Source: Microbacterium salitolerans (GTDB lineage Bacteria; Actinomycetota; Actinomycetes; Actinomycetales; Microbacteriaceae). From it: DNA of 64,000 nucleotides. The stretch is taken from NCBI RefSeq assembly GCF_019720895.1, contig NZ_JAHKSH010000002.1, positions 434,001 to 498,000 of the forward strand. Reading direction: 5' to 3'. Under the pieces are notes generated by a model. The model saw only the letters and a list, made by a program, of their open reading frames with translations, had not been told where the DNA came from and searched no databases. The translations under genes were made by a program, and so were the position numbers. Shown here piece after piece: positions 21,261 through 30,433 of the stretch. The stretch's first letter is position 1; each line of letters opens with the position of its first letter.

Positions 21261-23990
21261 TCAGGCGTCGCCGCCCTCGTTGCCCGACGTGCCGGCGTTC
21301 ACGTCGTGCAGGCGGTACTTCTCGATCGCCTGCGCGATGACGCCGCGATCGACCTTGCCCTGATCGGCGAGCATCTGCAGCGCCTTGACGGCCATCGACG
21401 CGCCGTCGATCTTGAAGTGGCGGCGCGCCGCGGCACGCGTGTCGCTGAAGCCGAAGCCGTCGGCGCCGAGCGTGCCATAGGGGCCGGGGATCCACGGACG
21501 GATCTGGTCCTGGACAGCGTGCATGTAGTCGCTCGTCGCGACGAACGGCTGCCCCTCGGCGTGACGCAGCTTCTCCGTGACGTAGGCCGTCTGGGGCTCT
21601 TCGGCCGGGTGGAGGAAGTTGTGGTCCTCTGCGGCCAGACCGTCCTTGCGGAGCTCATTCCAGCTCGTGACCGACCAGACGTCGGCCGTGACACCCCAGT
21701 CGTTCTTGAGCAGCGACTGCGCCTCGGCGGCCCACGGCACGCCGACACCGGAGGCGAGCAGCTGGACGCGGGGCCCGTCGCCGGTTCCCTCGGACACGCG
21801 GTGGATGCCCTTGACGATGCCCTCGACATCGACGTCATCCGGCTCGGCCGGCTGCTTCATCGGCTCGTTGTACACCGTGAGGTAGTACATGACGTCGGGA
21901 TCGGGGTGCTCACCGCCGTACATGCGCTCGATGCCCGACTGGACGATGTGCGAGACCTCGTAGCCGAACGCCGGATCGTACGTGATCGTCGCCGGATTCG
22001 TGGACGCGAGGAGCGGCGAGTGGCCGTCGGCGTGCTGGAGACCCTCGCCGGTGAGCGTGGTCCGGCCGGCGGTCGCGCCGATGATGAAGCCCTTCGCCAT
22101 CTGGTCGCCCGCGGCCCAGAACGCGTCGCCCGTGCGCTGGTAGCCGAACATCGAGTAGAAGACGTAGACGGGGATCAGCGTCTCGCCATGCGTCGAGTAC
22201 GACGTCGCGGTCGCCGTGAACGCCGCGGCGGCGCCGGCCTCGTTGATGCCGACGTGCATGATCTGCCCCTCGGTGCTCTCCTTGTAGGCAAGCAGCAGGT
22301 CGCGATCGACCGAGAGGTAGTTCTGTCCGTTCGGGTTGTAGATCTTCGCCGAGGGGAAGTACGAGTCCATGCCGAAGGTGCGGGCCTCGTCGGGGATGAT
22401 CGGCACGATGCGGTTGCCGAATCCCTTGACGCGCATGAGGTCCTTCAGCATGCGCACGAAGGCCATCGTGGTGGCGACCTCCTGGTTGCCGGATCCCTTC
22501 TTGGGCAGCCCGTAGTCCTTGTCCTTCGGCAGTTCGAGCGGGACGTTCGTCGTGCGACGCTCGGGCAGGAAACCGCCGAGCTTGCTCCGACGCTCCAGCA
22601 TGTACTGGATCGTCTCGTCGTTCTCGCCGGGGTGGTAGTACGGCGGACGGTACGGGTCGTCCTCGAGCTGCTTGTCGGACACCGGGATCTGCATGGTGTC
22701 GCGGAACATCTTGAGGTCGTCGAGCGTCATCTTCTTCATCTGGTGGGTCGCGTTGCGGCCCTCGAAGTGCGGTCCGAGACCGTAGCCCTTGATCGTGTGG
22801 GCGAGGATGACGGTCGGCTGGCCCTTGTGCTCCATCGCGGCCTTGTACGCCGCGTAGACCTTGCGGTAGTCATGGCCGCCGCGCTGCAGCGCCCAGACCT
22901 GCTCGTCCGTGTAGTCCTCGACGAGCTTCAGCGCACGGGGATCCCGGCCGAAGAAGTTCTCGCGCACGAACGCGCCGTCTTCCGTCTTGTAGGTCTGGAA
23001 GTCGCCGTCGGGCGTCGTGTTCATGAGGTTGAGGAGCGCGCCCTCGGTGTCGCGCTGAAGCAGGTCGTCCCAGCCGCGGCCCCAGATGAGCTTGATGACG
23101 TTCCAGCCGGCGCCGCGGAAGTAGCTCTCGAGCTCTTGGATGATCTTGCCGTTGCCGCGCACCGGACCGTCGAGGCGCTGCAGGTTGCAGTTGATCACGA
23201 AGGTGAGGTTGTCGAGTCCCTCGTTCGCCGCCACCTGGAGCTGGCCGCGCGATTCGACCTCGTCCATCTCGCCGTCGCCCAGGAAGGCCCAGACGTGCGA
23301 ATCGCCGACGGGCTTGATGCCGCGGGCGTCGAGGTACTTGTTCGTCATCGCCTGGTAGATGGCGTTGATCGGACCGAGGCCCATCGAGACCGTCGGGAAC
23401 TGCCAGAAGTCGGGCAGCATGCGCGGGTGCGGGTACGACGGCAGGCCCTGGGGTGCCGCGGACTTCTCCTGGCGGAAGCCGTCGAGCTGTTCCGCCGTCA
23501 GACGACCCTCGAGGAAGGCGCGGGCGTACATGCCGGGGGAGGCGTGGCCCTGGTAGAAGATCTGGTCGCCGCCGACCGCGTCGTCCTGCCCGCGGAAGAA
23601 GTGGTTGTGACCCACTTCGTAGAGCGAGGCGGCCGATGCATACGTCGAGATGTGACCGCCGACGCCGACGCCCGGCCGCTGCGCGCGGTGCACCGTGATG
23701 GCCGCGTTCCAGCGGAGCCAGTGGCGGTAGCGGCGCTCGAGCTCCTCATCACCGGGGAACTCGGGCTCGTCCTCGGCCGAGATCGTGTTGACGTAGTCGG
23801 TGGTCGGAACCATCGGAACGCCGAGGCGGCGTTCCTTCGAACGCTTGAGGAGGCTCAGAATGACCTCACGTCCGCGCTGCGAGCCCTTGGCATCGACGAG
23901 CTGGTCGAGGGACTCCTGCCATTCGGCGGTCTCCTCGGGGTCGCTGTCGACGGCGCCCTGCGAGTACGGATCCTGATCGTGAACTGCCAC
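21261..23990 (-). CDS. aceE: Pyruvate dehydrogenase E1, homodimeric
   Basis: AceE decarboxylates pyruvate with thiamine diphosphate and passes the acetyl group to the E2 lipoyl domain, giving acetyl-CoA. The 909-residue protein has the ThDP motif GDGEMDE...NLTFVINCN and the pyruvate/ThDP-binding [22 protein letters not shown] region. The GTG at 23990 ([10 protein letters not shown]) is chosen because AAAGGTCACC lies just before it; the frame extends further upstream into non-conserved sequence. Its location upstream of fasR and the fab genes links acetyl-CoA supply to lipid synthesis. Confidence 0.95.
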   Translation of the reverse strand: MAVHDQDPYSQGAVDSDPEETAEWQESLDQLVDAKGSQRGREVILSLLKRSKERRLGVPMVPTTDYVNTISAEDEPEFPGDEELERRYRHWLRWNAAITVHRAQRPGVGVGGHISTYASAASLYEVGHNHFFRGQDDAVGGDQIFYQGHASPGMYARAFLEGRLTAEQLDGFRQEKSAAPQGLPSYPHPRMLPDFWQFPTVSMGLGPINAIYQAMTNKYLDARGIKPVGDSHVWAFLGDGEMDEVESRGQLQVAANEGLDNLTFVINCNLQRLDGPVRGNGKIIQELESYFRGAGWNVIKLIWGRGWDDLLQRDTEGALLNLMNTTPDGDFQTYKTEDGAFVRENFFGRDPRALKLVEDYTDEQVWALQRGGHDYRKVYAAYKAAMEHKGQPTVILAHTIKGYGLGPHFEGRNATHQMKKMTLDDLKMFRDTMQIPVSDKQLEDDPYRPPYYHPGENDETIQYMLERRSKLGGFLPERRTTNVPLELPKDKDYGLPKKGSGNQEVATTMAFVRMLKDLMRVKGFGNRIVPIIPDEARTFGMDSYFPSAKIYNPNGQNYLSVDRDLLLAYKESTEGQIMHVGINEAGAAAAFTATATSYSTHGETLIPVYVFYSMFGYQRTGDAFWAAGDQMAKGFIIGATAGRTTLTGEGLQHADGHSPLLASTNPATITYDPAFGYEVSHIVQSGIERMYGGEHPDPDVMYYLTVYNEPMKQPAEPDDVDVEGIVKGIHRVSEGTGDGPRVQLLASGVGVPWAAEAQSLLKNDWGVTADVWSVTSWNELRKDGLAAEDHNFLHPAEEPQTAYVTEKLRHAEGQPFVATSDYMHAVQDQIRPWIPGPYGTLGADGFGFSDTRAAARRHFKIDGASMAVKALQMLADQGKVDRGVIAQAIEKYRLHDVNAGTSGNEGGDA

Positions 23991-24092
23991 CAGGTGACCT
24001 TTCGTCGTGCGGGCAGATCGTGCCCAGAGTGTGGATCGGCGCGCACGACCGTACCCCGGGTGTGACCAGGCACGCCGCACGCGTTTGGATCC

Positions 24093-24098
24093 ACCCTA
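24093..24098 (-). promoter_or_regulatory. Possible aceE -10
   Basis: TAGGGT on the minus strand would give a leader of roughly 95 nt to the aceE GTG. No clear -35 is visible. Confidence 0.35.
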
Positions 24099-24162
24099 GC
24101 GACACTCGGATGTGTTCCGGTCATCGTGGGCGCACCTGGGCGGCGGCCCGAGCTGTTCGACG

Positions 24163-24168
24163 TAGACT
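24163..24168 (+). promoter_or_regulatory. -10 of tRNA-Val
   Basis: TAGACT ends nine bases before the mature tRNA 5' end, so the primary transcript starts only a few bases upstream. Confidence 0.5.
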
Positions 24169-24177
24169 GACCGTCAC

Positions 24178-24250
24178 GGGTCTTTAGCTCAGCTGGTAGA
24201 GCACCTGGTTTACACCCAGGTGGTCGTCGGTTCGATCCCGGCAGGACCCA
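24178..24250 (+). tRNA. tRNA-Val (TAC)
   Basis: Acceptor GGGTCTT pairs with AGGACCC (one G-U); the anticodon stem is CCTGG/CCAGG with loop TTTACAC and anticodon TAC at 24211-24213; the T-arm contains GGTTCGATCCC. The discriminator A at 24250 is followed by C and then by the GTG start codon of the next gene; CCA is not encoded. Confidence 0.96.
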
Positions 24251-24251
24251 C

Positions 24252-24983
24252 GTGAAATCAGCGCCTTCGGATCAGCAGTTCCTCCTCGACGTCGCCTCCC
24301 TCGACATGCGCATCGAGCGCGCGGAGCAGGCTCGCAAGAACCCACCGCAGGCGGGGCGCGTGAACGAGCTCATCGCTCAGCGCAATGAACAGGGACGCGC
24401 TCTGATCGACCGCACGAACGCCCGCGACGAGGTGAAGACCGAGCTCGCACGCGTCGAGAGCGACATCGACATCGCGAAGAAGCGCCAGGAGCGCGATCGT
24501 CAGCGACTCGGCCAGACGGCGATCGCGCGAGACGCCCAGGCGCTCGAGAGCGAGATCGACGCGCTTGCTGCGCGCATCGACGGCCTCGAGACGAGCGAGC
24601 TGGAGCTCATGGAGTCGCTGCAGGCCGCCGAGAAGGCCGTCGTCGAACAGCAGGCCGCCCTCGACGAGACGACGGCAGAGGGCCAGCGCGTGAGCGGCGA
24701 GGGCAAGGCCGCGATGCAGGCGCTCGTCGACGAGCTCGAGGCCCTGAAGCGCGACCGCGGGGCTGTGGTCTCCCGCCTTCCCGAGCAGCTGTTCGCCGAC
24801 TACATGCGCATCGCGAAGCGCACGACCGGTGCGGCGCTCTTCCAGCACGGCACGTGCGGCGGCTGCCACATGGCGCTGTCGCGGAGCGACCTCGCGGTGC
24901 TCAAGGGCACGGCTGACGACGAGGTCGCCCACTGCCCCGAGTGCGGATGCATCCTGGTGCGCACGGCCGAGTCGGGCCTGTGA
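24252..24983 (+). CDS. C4-type zinc-ribbon coiled-coil protein
   Basis: The 243-residue protein has a long charged coiled coil (about residues 15-180) and a C-terminal zinc ribbon with CGGCHM and CPECGC pairs, matching the widespread zf-RING_7/CT398-like family. The precise function is unclear; such proteins are proposed to bridge nucleic acids or other proteins. The GTG start is one base after the tRNA-Val discriminator base, so the mRNA is probably released by tRNA 3' processing. ATG 24306 is an alternative but has no ribosome site. Confidence 0.87.
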   Translation: MKSAPSDQQFLLDVASLDMRIERAEQARKNPPQAGRVNELIAQRNEQGRALIDRTNARDEVKTELARVESDIDIAKKRQERDRQRLGQTAIARDAQALESEIDALAARIDGLETSELELMESLQAAEKAVVEQQAALDETTAEGQRVSGEGKAAMQALVDELEALKRDRGAVVSRLPEQLFADYMRIAKRTTGAALFQHGTCGGCHMALSRSDLAVLKGTADDEVAHCPECGCILVRTAESGL

Positions 24984-25070
24984 CGACGAGCCGACCGCTC
25001 GACGTCGCGACCGGCGCGGGCCCGCAGGGCGACACGCGAGGCGTTCACGGAGGCATCGTCCGCCCGAGCA

Positions 25071-26774
25071 GTGTGCGCTCCCGCTGAGATCTTCCGCGCC
25101 GCGCGACTCGTCGCACTCGGCCGGTCCGGCGAGCGCGTCGTCGCCGTCGCTCTCGATGACGTCGAGGAGATCGCACGGATCGACCTCGCGGTGAGCGAAG
25201 CCCCCGCGTGGATCGCGGGCACCGAGCGTGCGGACGGCCCGCGATGGGTATGGAGCGACTCCCGCGATTGGGCGTCATGGCTGCTCTCCGACGGCCGTGT
25301 CGTGGCGCGCTGCCACGATCTGCGCCTGAGCCACGCGATCCTCGCGGCGGCGGACGGCGACGCATCGCCGTCCGCGTGGGCCGCGATGCCTGACGAGATC
25401 GCCATCGACGACGGGCTCTTTCCTCCGGAACGGGTCGGCCCGCGCCTCGACGGGATCGACGAGACGCTTGCCGAGTGGCGGCGCCAGGCGGAGTCGCTTC
25501 GCGCGTCGCCTCGGGCAGGTCGACTGCGACTGCTGCTCGCCGCGGAGTCCGCGGGATCCCTCGTCGCAGCGGAGATGCACGACGCGGGCCTTCCCTGGGA
25601 CGTGCGGCGACATGAGGGAATCCTCACGGCCGAGCTGGGGGAGCGCGGCGCCGGCGGGCGGCCTGTCCGGCTCGAGGCCGTCGCGGCGCGCGTGCGCGAC
25701 GCTCTCGGGGACCCGTCGGCGAGCCTCGACTCTCATCCGAGACTGCTGCGTGCCCTGCGCGGCGCGGGTGTCTTCGTGGACTCGACGAGCAAGTGGGAGC
25801 TGTCCGAACACGATCACTCGGCCATCGAGCCGCTCCTCGAGTACAAGCGCCTCTCGCGGCTCTTCAGCGCGAATGGCTGGTCATGGCTCGACGAGTGGGT
25901 CGCCGACGGCAGGTTCCGTCCCGTGTACGTGCCCGGTGGGGTCGTGACCGGGCGATGGGCGTCGTCCGGAGGCGGCGCGCTTCAGCTTCCTCGCCAGCTG
26001 CGGCCGGCGGTGCACGCCGACCCCGGGTGGCGGATCATCGACGCCGATGTCGCGCAGCTCGAGCCGCGCGTGCTCGCCGCCATGTCTCATGATGCCGACA
26101 TGGCGCGCGCCGCGGCGGGGCAGGATCTCTACGAGGGCATCGTCGCGAGCGGTGCTGTCGCGACGCGCGCTGAGGCCAAGATCGCCGTTCTGGGGGCGAT
26201 GTACGGGGCGACGACGGGTGACTCGGGGCGTCTCGTGCCCCGCCTCCGCCGCGTCTTCCCTGCGGCGATGCGCCTGGTCGATGATGCGGCTCGCGCCGGG
26301 GAGCGCGGCGGAGTCGTCGCGACGTGGCTGGGACGCACGAGCCCACCGCCGGACGACGCCTGGCACGAGCATCAGTCGCGCGCATCGACGATGGGAGCTT
26401 CGCCCGCGGACGAGGAGCGTGCCCGGCGCACGGCGCGCGACCACGGTCGCTTCACGCGCAACTTCATCGTGCAGGGCACCGCCGCGGAGTGGGCTCTCGC
26501 GTGGATGGCGGATCTGCGACTTCGACTCGCGGCGCTGCCGCCGGTTCCGGAGGAGCAGGCGGCGCCGCGGTCGGGCCCCATCTTCGCGCGGCGCGCGCAC
26601 CTCGCGTTCTTCCTGCACGACGAGCTCATCGTGCACGCGCCGGCGTCACAGGCCGAGGCCGCGGCCGCAGCGCTGCGGGAATCCGCGGCTGCCGCCGGGC
26701 GGACGCTGTTCGGCGACTTTCCGATCGACTTCCCCCTCGATCTGCGGGTCGCAGACAGCCTCGCGGCCGACTGA
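25071..26774 (+). CDS. Family A DNA polymerase-like protein
   Basis: The 567-residue protein has PolI catalytic motifs: motif A DADVAQLEPR, motif B RAEAKIAVLGAMYG, motif C LHDELIVH. Actinobacterial homologues are annotated as bifunctional 3'-5' exonuclease/DNA polymerase. No 5' nuclease domain is present, and I see no clear DEDD exonuclease residues in the N-terminal 200 residues. It follows the zinc-ribbon gene by 87 bp. The GTG start lacks a strong ribosome site; a short out-of-frame reading frame begins at 24979. A repair or translesion role is inferred. Confidence 0.85.
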   Translation: MCAPAEIFRAARLVALGRSGERVVAVALDDVEEIARIDLAVSEAPAWIAGTERADGPRWVWSDSRDWASWLLSDGRVVARCHDLRLSHAILAAADGDASPSAWAAMPDEIAIDDGLFPPERVGPRLDGIDETLAEWRRQAESLRASPRAGRLRLLLAAESAGSLVAAEMHDAGLPWDVRRHEGILTAELGERGAGGRPVRLEAVAARVRDALGDPSASLDSHPRLLRALRGAGVFVDSTSKWELSEHDHSAIEPLLEYKRLSRLFSANGWSWLDEWVADGRFRPVYVPGGVVTGRWASSGGGALQLPRQLRPAVHADPGWRIIDADVAQLEPRVLAAMSHDADMARAAAGQDLYEGIVASGAVATRAEAKIAVLGAMYGATTGDSGRLVPRLRRVFPAAMRLVDDAARAGERGGVVATWLGRTSPPPDDAWHEHQSRASTMGASPADEERARRTARDHGRFTRNFIVQGTAAEWALAWMADLRLRLAALPPVPEEQAAPRSGPIFARRAHLAFFLHDELIVHAPASQAEAAAAALRESAAAAGRTLFGDFPIDFPLDLRVADSLAAD

Positions 26775-26804
26775 GCGGCGGCGTTCTGTTCGTGCACGAG
26801 CGGA

Positions 26805-26810
26805 TAGACT
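26805..26810 (+). promoter_or_regulatory. -10 of rnpB
   Basis: TAGACT is eight bases before the predicted rnpB 5' end. Confidence 0.6.
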
Positions 26811-26818
26811 GGCAGGGC

Positions 26819-27180
26819 GAATGGGTCGGCTGGACGGCCGCGTCGCGCTCTGCGCGCCGAGGAACGTCCGGGCTCCACAGGGCAGGGTGGTGGGTAACGC
26901 CCACCCGGAGTGATCCGCGAGACAGTGCAACAGAGAGCAGACCGCCGGCTTCGGCCGGTAAGGGTGAAACGGTGGTGTAAGAGACCACCAGGGGCCGTGG
27001 TGACACGGCCCGCTGGGTAAACCTCGCCCGGAGCAAGACCAACAGGGGATGTCGAAGCTGCCCGCTGAGTCCCCGGGTAGGTCGCTGGAGCGGCACGGCA
27101 ACGTGTCGCCGAGAGAGATGGTCGTCGACGGAGGCATGTCCTCCCGAACAGAACCCGGCGTACAGGCCGGCCCATTCGTC
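26819..27180 (+). ncRNA. rnpB: RNase P RNA, bacterial type A
   Basis: The catalytic RNA that matures tRNA 5' ends. Helix P1 forms between the 5' end (CGAATGGGTCGGCT, 26819-26832) and the 3' end (GGCCGGCCCATTCG, about 27165-27178). Conserved cores are visible: GAGGAACGTCCGGGCTC near 26859 (P4 5' side), ACAGTGCAACAGAGAGCAGA near 26922, and AGAACCCGGCGTACAGGCC near 27150 (P4 3' side). The ends are set by P1 and may be off by a few bases. Confidence 0.93.
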
Positions 27181-27228
27181 ACATGAGAGAACGCGTTCCA
27201 CCGCCTGGTGGAACGCGTTCTCTCATGT
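27181..27228. terminator. Bidirectional terminator between rnpB and ppgK
   Basis: A perfect 22-bp inverted repeat (27181-27202 and 27207-27228) with a four-base loop, ending eight bases before the ppgK stop. It starts directly after the rnpB 3' end. Confidence 0.85.
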
Positions 27229-27236
27229 GGCCGACG

Positions 27237-27992
27237 TCAGGTCAGGACGAGGCCCGCCGCGCCGATGATGCCGGCGTTGTTGCGGTGCTCGGCCGTCACG
27301 AGCGGTGCTCGCGTCGTGATGTACGGCAGGAACTTGTCGGGGTTCTTCGAGACTCCGCCGCCGACGATCAGCAGGTCGGGTGAGAAGAGGAACTCGACGT
27401 GCGCGTAGAACTCCTGCAGACGACCGCCCCATTCCTCCCAGGAGATGTCCTCGCGCTCGCGCGCGGAAGCCGACGCCCACTTCTCGATGCTGTCGCCCTT
27501 CCATTCGAGGTGGCCGAGCTCGGAGTTCGGCACGAGCTTGCCGTCGAAGAGGAACGCCGAGCCGATGCCGGTGCCCAGCGTCGTGACGATCGTCAGGCCG
27601 GGCTGACCGTGTGCGGCACCGAACTTCAGCTCGGCGAGGCCCGCGGCATCGGCATCGTTGACGAAGTGGATGTCGCGACCGAGCGCGTCGCCGAACAGCC
27701 CGTCGGCGTCGAGGCCGATCCAGTCATCGGAGACATTGGCTGCCGAGAGCGTCACCCCGTCTTTGACGATGGCCGGGAAGCAGACTCCGATCGGGAGGCC
27801 CGCGGCGTCCTCTCCGAGCATCTCCACGAGCTGCTTCGCCACCTCGAGCATGTCCGGAGGGGTCGCGCCCGCGGGGGTGGGGATGCGCACGCGATCGCTC
27901 GCCATCGTGCCTGCGCGGAGGTCGACGATCCCGGCCTTCATGCCGGTCCCGCCGATGTCGATGCCGATCGCGTGGTCATGTGCCTTCGTCAT
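27237..27992 (-). CDS. ppgK: Polyphosphate glucokinase
   Basis: PpgK phosphorylates glucose using polyphosphate or ATP. The 251-residue ROK/actin-fold protein has GIDIGGTGMKAG (phosphate 1), NDADAAGLAE with the catalytic Asp, TLGTGIGSA (phosphate 2) and an ELGHLEW segment. The zinc-binding cysteine motif of many ROK sugar kinases is absent, as usual for PpgK. The ATG at 27992 is well placed for the family N-terminus. Confidence 0.93.
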   Translation of the reverse strand: MTKAHDHAIGIDIGGTGMKAGIVDLRAGTMASDRVRIPTPAGATPPDMLEVAKQLVEMLGEDAAGLPIGVCFPAIVKDGVTLSAANVSDDWIGLDADGLFGDALGRDIHFVNDADAAGLAELKFGAAHGQPGLTIVTTLGTGIGSAFLFDGKLVPNSELGHLEWKGDSIEKWASASAREREDISWEEWGGRLQEFYAHVEFLFSPDLLIVGGGVSKNPDKFLPYITTRAPLVTAEHRNNAGIIGAAGLVLT

Positions 27993-28026
27993 GAGAACCC
28001 AGCCTAGAGCGATGCCGGTCCCACAG

Positions 28027-28070
28027 CGAAGCGGCCGGGCATTCCGATGACGGAATATCCGGCCGCTTCG
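28027..28070 (-). terminator. rbpA terminator
   Basis: A 20-position stem (CGAAGCGGCCGG...ATTCCG with its complement, one G-U and one mismatch) with an ATGA loop lies just after the rbpA stop codon. Confidence 0.75.
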
Positions 28071-28092
28071 TGAGACGCGCGGTGCGCGCCTG

Positions 28093-28485
28093 TCACGCGG
28101 TCTTGCGCGAGCGCTTTTCCTTCGTGGGGTCCTGACCCTCGCCGCGACGCTGACGGACGTAGTCCAGTCGTTCGGCGAGAAGCTCTTCGAGCTCGGGGAG
28201 CGACCGGCGTTCGAGAAGCATGTCCCAGTGCGTACGGGGAGTCTTGTCGTTCGAGTGGTCGACCTCGGCCGCGCCCTTCGGGGTCTGCAGCACGGCCTCG
28301 CCGCCGCAGGTGCGGCACTCCCAAGAAGCGGGAGCCTCGGCGTCGGCCGCGAACATCAGCGTGGTCTCACGACCGCACGAGTTGCAGAGATAGGTGTGCT
28401 CCTTGCGCTCCATGAAAACGACGCCCTCTTCGCTCTGAAGGCTCTGGGCGCCGAGACGGATGCCGCGGAGGCTGCGATCTGCCAT
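28093..28485 (-). CDS. rbpA: RNA polymerase-binding protein RbpA
   Basis: RbpA binds the sigma factor and core RNA polymerase and stabilises open complexes in actinobacteria. The 130-residue protein has the family start 'MADRSLRGIRLGAQSLQSEEG', a zinc-binding core with CNSCGRE and CRTCGGE, and the sigma-interacting C-terminal helix (THWDMLLERRSLPELEELLAERL). The tail is basic. It is a single-gene unit with its own promoter and terminator. Confidence 0.95.
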   Translation of the reverse strand: MADRSLRGIRLGAQSLQSEEGVVFMERKEHTYLCNSCGRETTLMFAADAEAPASWECRTCGGEAVLQTPKGAAEVDHSNDKTPRTHWDMLLERRSLPELEELLAERLDYVRQRRGEGQDPTKEKRSRKTA

Positions 28486-28629
28486 GTTCGTGTCCTCTCG
28501 TCGGATGTCAGGTCTAACGCCCTGCCCTGGGCGGTTCATCCGAAATGATGCGTGAACGGAGGGTTTCTCAGCAGATCCACAGTCGCCTACGGAGGCCGCT
28601 GAGTGGGGGAGAGGCACCCTTCACGGCGA

Positions 28630-28658
28630 AAGCTAGCGCGCTCCTCACCCGCGGTCAA
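28630..28658 (-). promoter_or_regulatory. rbpA promoter, sigma-A type
   Basis: On the minus strand TTGACC (28658-28653) and TAGCTT (28635-28630) are 17 bp apart. The leader to the ATG is about 140 nt. Within it, GGATG-N18-GTT resembles a SigR/SigH-type promoter (consensus GGAAT-N18-GTT); Streptomyces rbpA is under such control, so a second stress promoter is possible. Confidence 0.6.
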
Positions 28659-28676
28659 CGGGCTCCGCGGATCCGT

Positions 28677-29468
28677 TCAGCTGCGGAGCGTCTGAAGGGC
28701 CAGATCCGCGCGATCGGTGATGATGCCGTCGACTCCGAGGGCGACCAGGCGGCGCATGTCTGCGGGGGCGTTCACGGTCCAGACATGCACCTCGACCCCG
28801 TGGTCGTGCGCGGTGCGGAGGAGGCGAGGGGAGAGGATGCCGAGCGCGCCCTGGCGCTCGGGGATCTGCAGCGCGTCGACGTCCCGCAGCGCAGACGCCG
28901 CGACCCTGCCGGCGGGGCGCAGGAGCGACGCGATCAGCGCCTCGATCACGACCGTGCGTCCGCCTGAGGAGGCGGGACGGCCTCCGGCGACCCGGGCCGC
29001 CTGCAGGGCGCGGCGTCTGCGCGCATCCGAGAAGCTCGTCAGGAGGACGCGGTCGGCGTACGGAGCGGTGATGCGCCCCGCGACCTCAGCCGCCGCGTCG
29101 GCTTTCACATCGATGTTGAAACGGAGCTCGGGAAATGCGTCGAGCGCCTGCCCGAGCGTCGCGAGACCGCCGCGATCGGCCAGGAGATCTTCGAGCTCGG
29201 CGAGCTCGACGTCGGCGACGCGGCGGGGGTCTCCGGCGATGCGCGTGAGGTCGGCATCGTGACACAGGACGACCGCCCCGTCGGAGGTCATGCGGCAGTC
29301 GGACTCGACGTACTCGACACCCGCCGCGTGCGCCGCCGCGATCGACGCGACCGAGTTCTCGGCGATGCCCTCGTCGCGCATCTCGGGCGTGACGAGACCG
29401 CGGTGCGCGAAGACGCGTGGGTGCGTCGTTCCGCGGAGATACTCATGGGGATGCACGGCGGACATCAT
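28677..29468 (-). CDS. Glycerophosphodiester phosphodiesterase
   Basis: The enzyme hydrolyses glycerophosphodiesters to glycerol-3-phosphate and an alcohol. The 263-residue TIM-barrel protein has AHRG...ENSVASI, a YVESDCRMTSDGAVVLCHD metal/active-site block, and 'DVKAD' later. There is no signal peptide, so it is probably cytoplasmic. The first of two tandem ATGs lies six bases after TAGGTT (29475-29480), suggesting a leaderless mRNA. Confidence 0.9.
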   Translation of the reverse strand: MMSAVHPHEYLRGTTHPRVFAHRGLVTPEMRDEGIAENSVASIAAAHAAGVEYVESDCRMTSDGAVVLCHDADLTRIAGDPRRVADVELAELEDLLADRGGLATLGQALDAFPELRFNIDVKADAAAEVAGRITAPYADRVLLTSFSDARRRRALQAARVAGGRPASSGGRTVVIEALIASLLRPAGRVAASALRDVDALQIPERQGALGILSPRLLRTAHDHGVEVHVWTVNAPADMRRLVALGVDGIITDRADLALQTLRS

Positions 29469-29611
29469 GTCGGGAACCTATCACCGGCGCGCGACGCGAT
29501 CGGGGACTGCCTCCACGGCCGTGCAGGACCCGCGTTATAGGGTCGAAGGACCCGGTCCGCGCTGTCATCTGCCGCGCGCGGACGATCGCCGCACCATTCC
29601 AGGAGTCTCCC

Positions 29612-30382
29612 GTGTCGCAGCCCCTTCCCGCCGGATCCCTTGAAGGAAAGACCGTTCTCGTCACCGGATCCTCGCGGGGCGTCGGAGCCGACACTGTTCG
29701 GTACTTCGCGGCGGCGGGGGCGAACGTTGTCATCAACTTCCGCAACAAGGCCCCGCGTGCCGAGAAGCTCGCGCGCGAGGTGAACGAGTCGCACGGTGTG
29801 CAGACGCTGGTCGTCGGCGCCGACCTGACGGACGCAGACTCTGTCGCGTCGATGCTGGGAGCCGTGAAGGATGTCTTCGGCTCGCTCGACATCCTCGTCC
29901 TCAACGCATCGGGCGGCATGGAGCAGAACGTGGGCGAGGACTACGCGATGCGCCTCAACCGCGATGCGCAGGTCGGCATGCTCGACGCCGCACTGCCTCT
30001 CATGGCCGCGGGATCGCGCGTGGTGTTCGTCACCAGCCACCAGGCGCACTTCATCCGGACGACGCCGACGATGCCCGAGTACGAGCCGGTCGCCCTGTCG
30101 AAGCGCGCGGGAGAGGACGCGCTTCGGGAGCGGATCCCCGCGCTGGGGGAGAACGGCATCGAGTTCGTCGTCGTGTCGGCCGACATGATCGAGGGAACGA
30201 TCACGGCCACGCTGCTCAATCGTCTCAACCCGGGCGCCATCGACGCGCGCCGCGAACAGGCGGGCAAGCTCCTGAACGTCGCCGAGTTCGCGGCGGAGAT
30301 CGCACAGGCGGCCGTCGCTCCGGTCCCGGCGTCCCACGAGCGCATCTGCGGCGACACCTCGGGCTTCGCTCCGGTCGACTGA
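29612..30382 (+). CDS. SDR-family protein with altered active site
   Basis: The 256-residue Rossmann protein has the cofactor motif GSSRGVG (19-25), a 'NASGG' segment and VTSHQAHF with a candidate catalytic Ser. The YxxxK motif is changed: Lys164 is present (VALSK) but Val160 occupies the catalytic Tyr position; a Tyr lies three residues earlier (EYEPVALSK). It may bind NAD(P) without classical activity. GTG 29612 has AGGAG seven bases upstream. Similar 'YEPVxxSKRAGE' proteins occur in other actinobacteria (from memory). Confidence 0.8.
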   Translation: MSQPLPAGSLEGKTVLVTGSSRGVGADTVRYFAAAGANVVINFRNKAPRAEKLAREVNESHGVQTLVVGADLTDADSVASMLGAVKDVFGSLDILVLNASGGMEQNVGEDYAMRLNRDAQVGMLDAALPLMAAGSRVVFVTSHQAHFIRTTPTMPEYEPVALSKRAGEDALRERIPALGENGIEFVVVSADMIEGTITATLLNRLNPGAIDARREQAGKLLNVAEFAAEIAQAAVAPVPASHERICGDTSGFAPVD

Positions 30383-30433
30383 CCCGCACGGGGGTCGTCT
30401 GCGGGGTGATGTGCGCCGCACGACGATCGCGCC

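Noticed and set aside
20829-24065. A 1078-codon open frame opposite aceE
   Set aside because: Frame is antisense to aceE codons, rich in Arg/Val/Asp repeats, and matches no family; aceE is certain.
24979-25086. 35-codon frame overlapping the zinc-ribbon stop (GTG 24979)
   Set aside because: It has no ribosome site and does not join the polymerase frame; probably chance.
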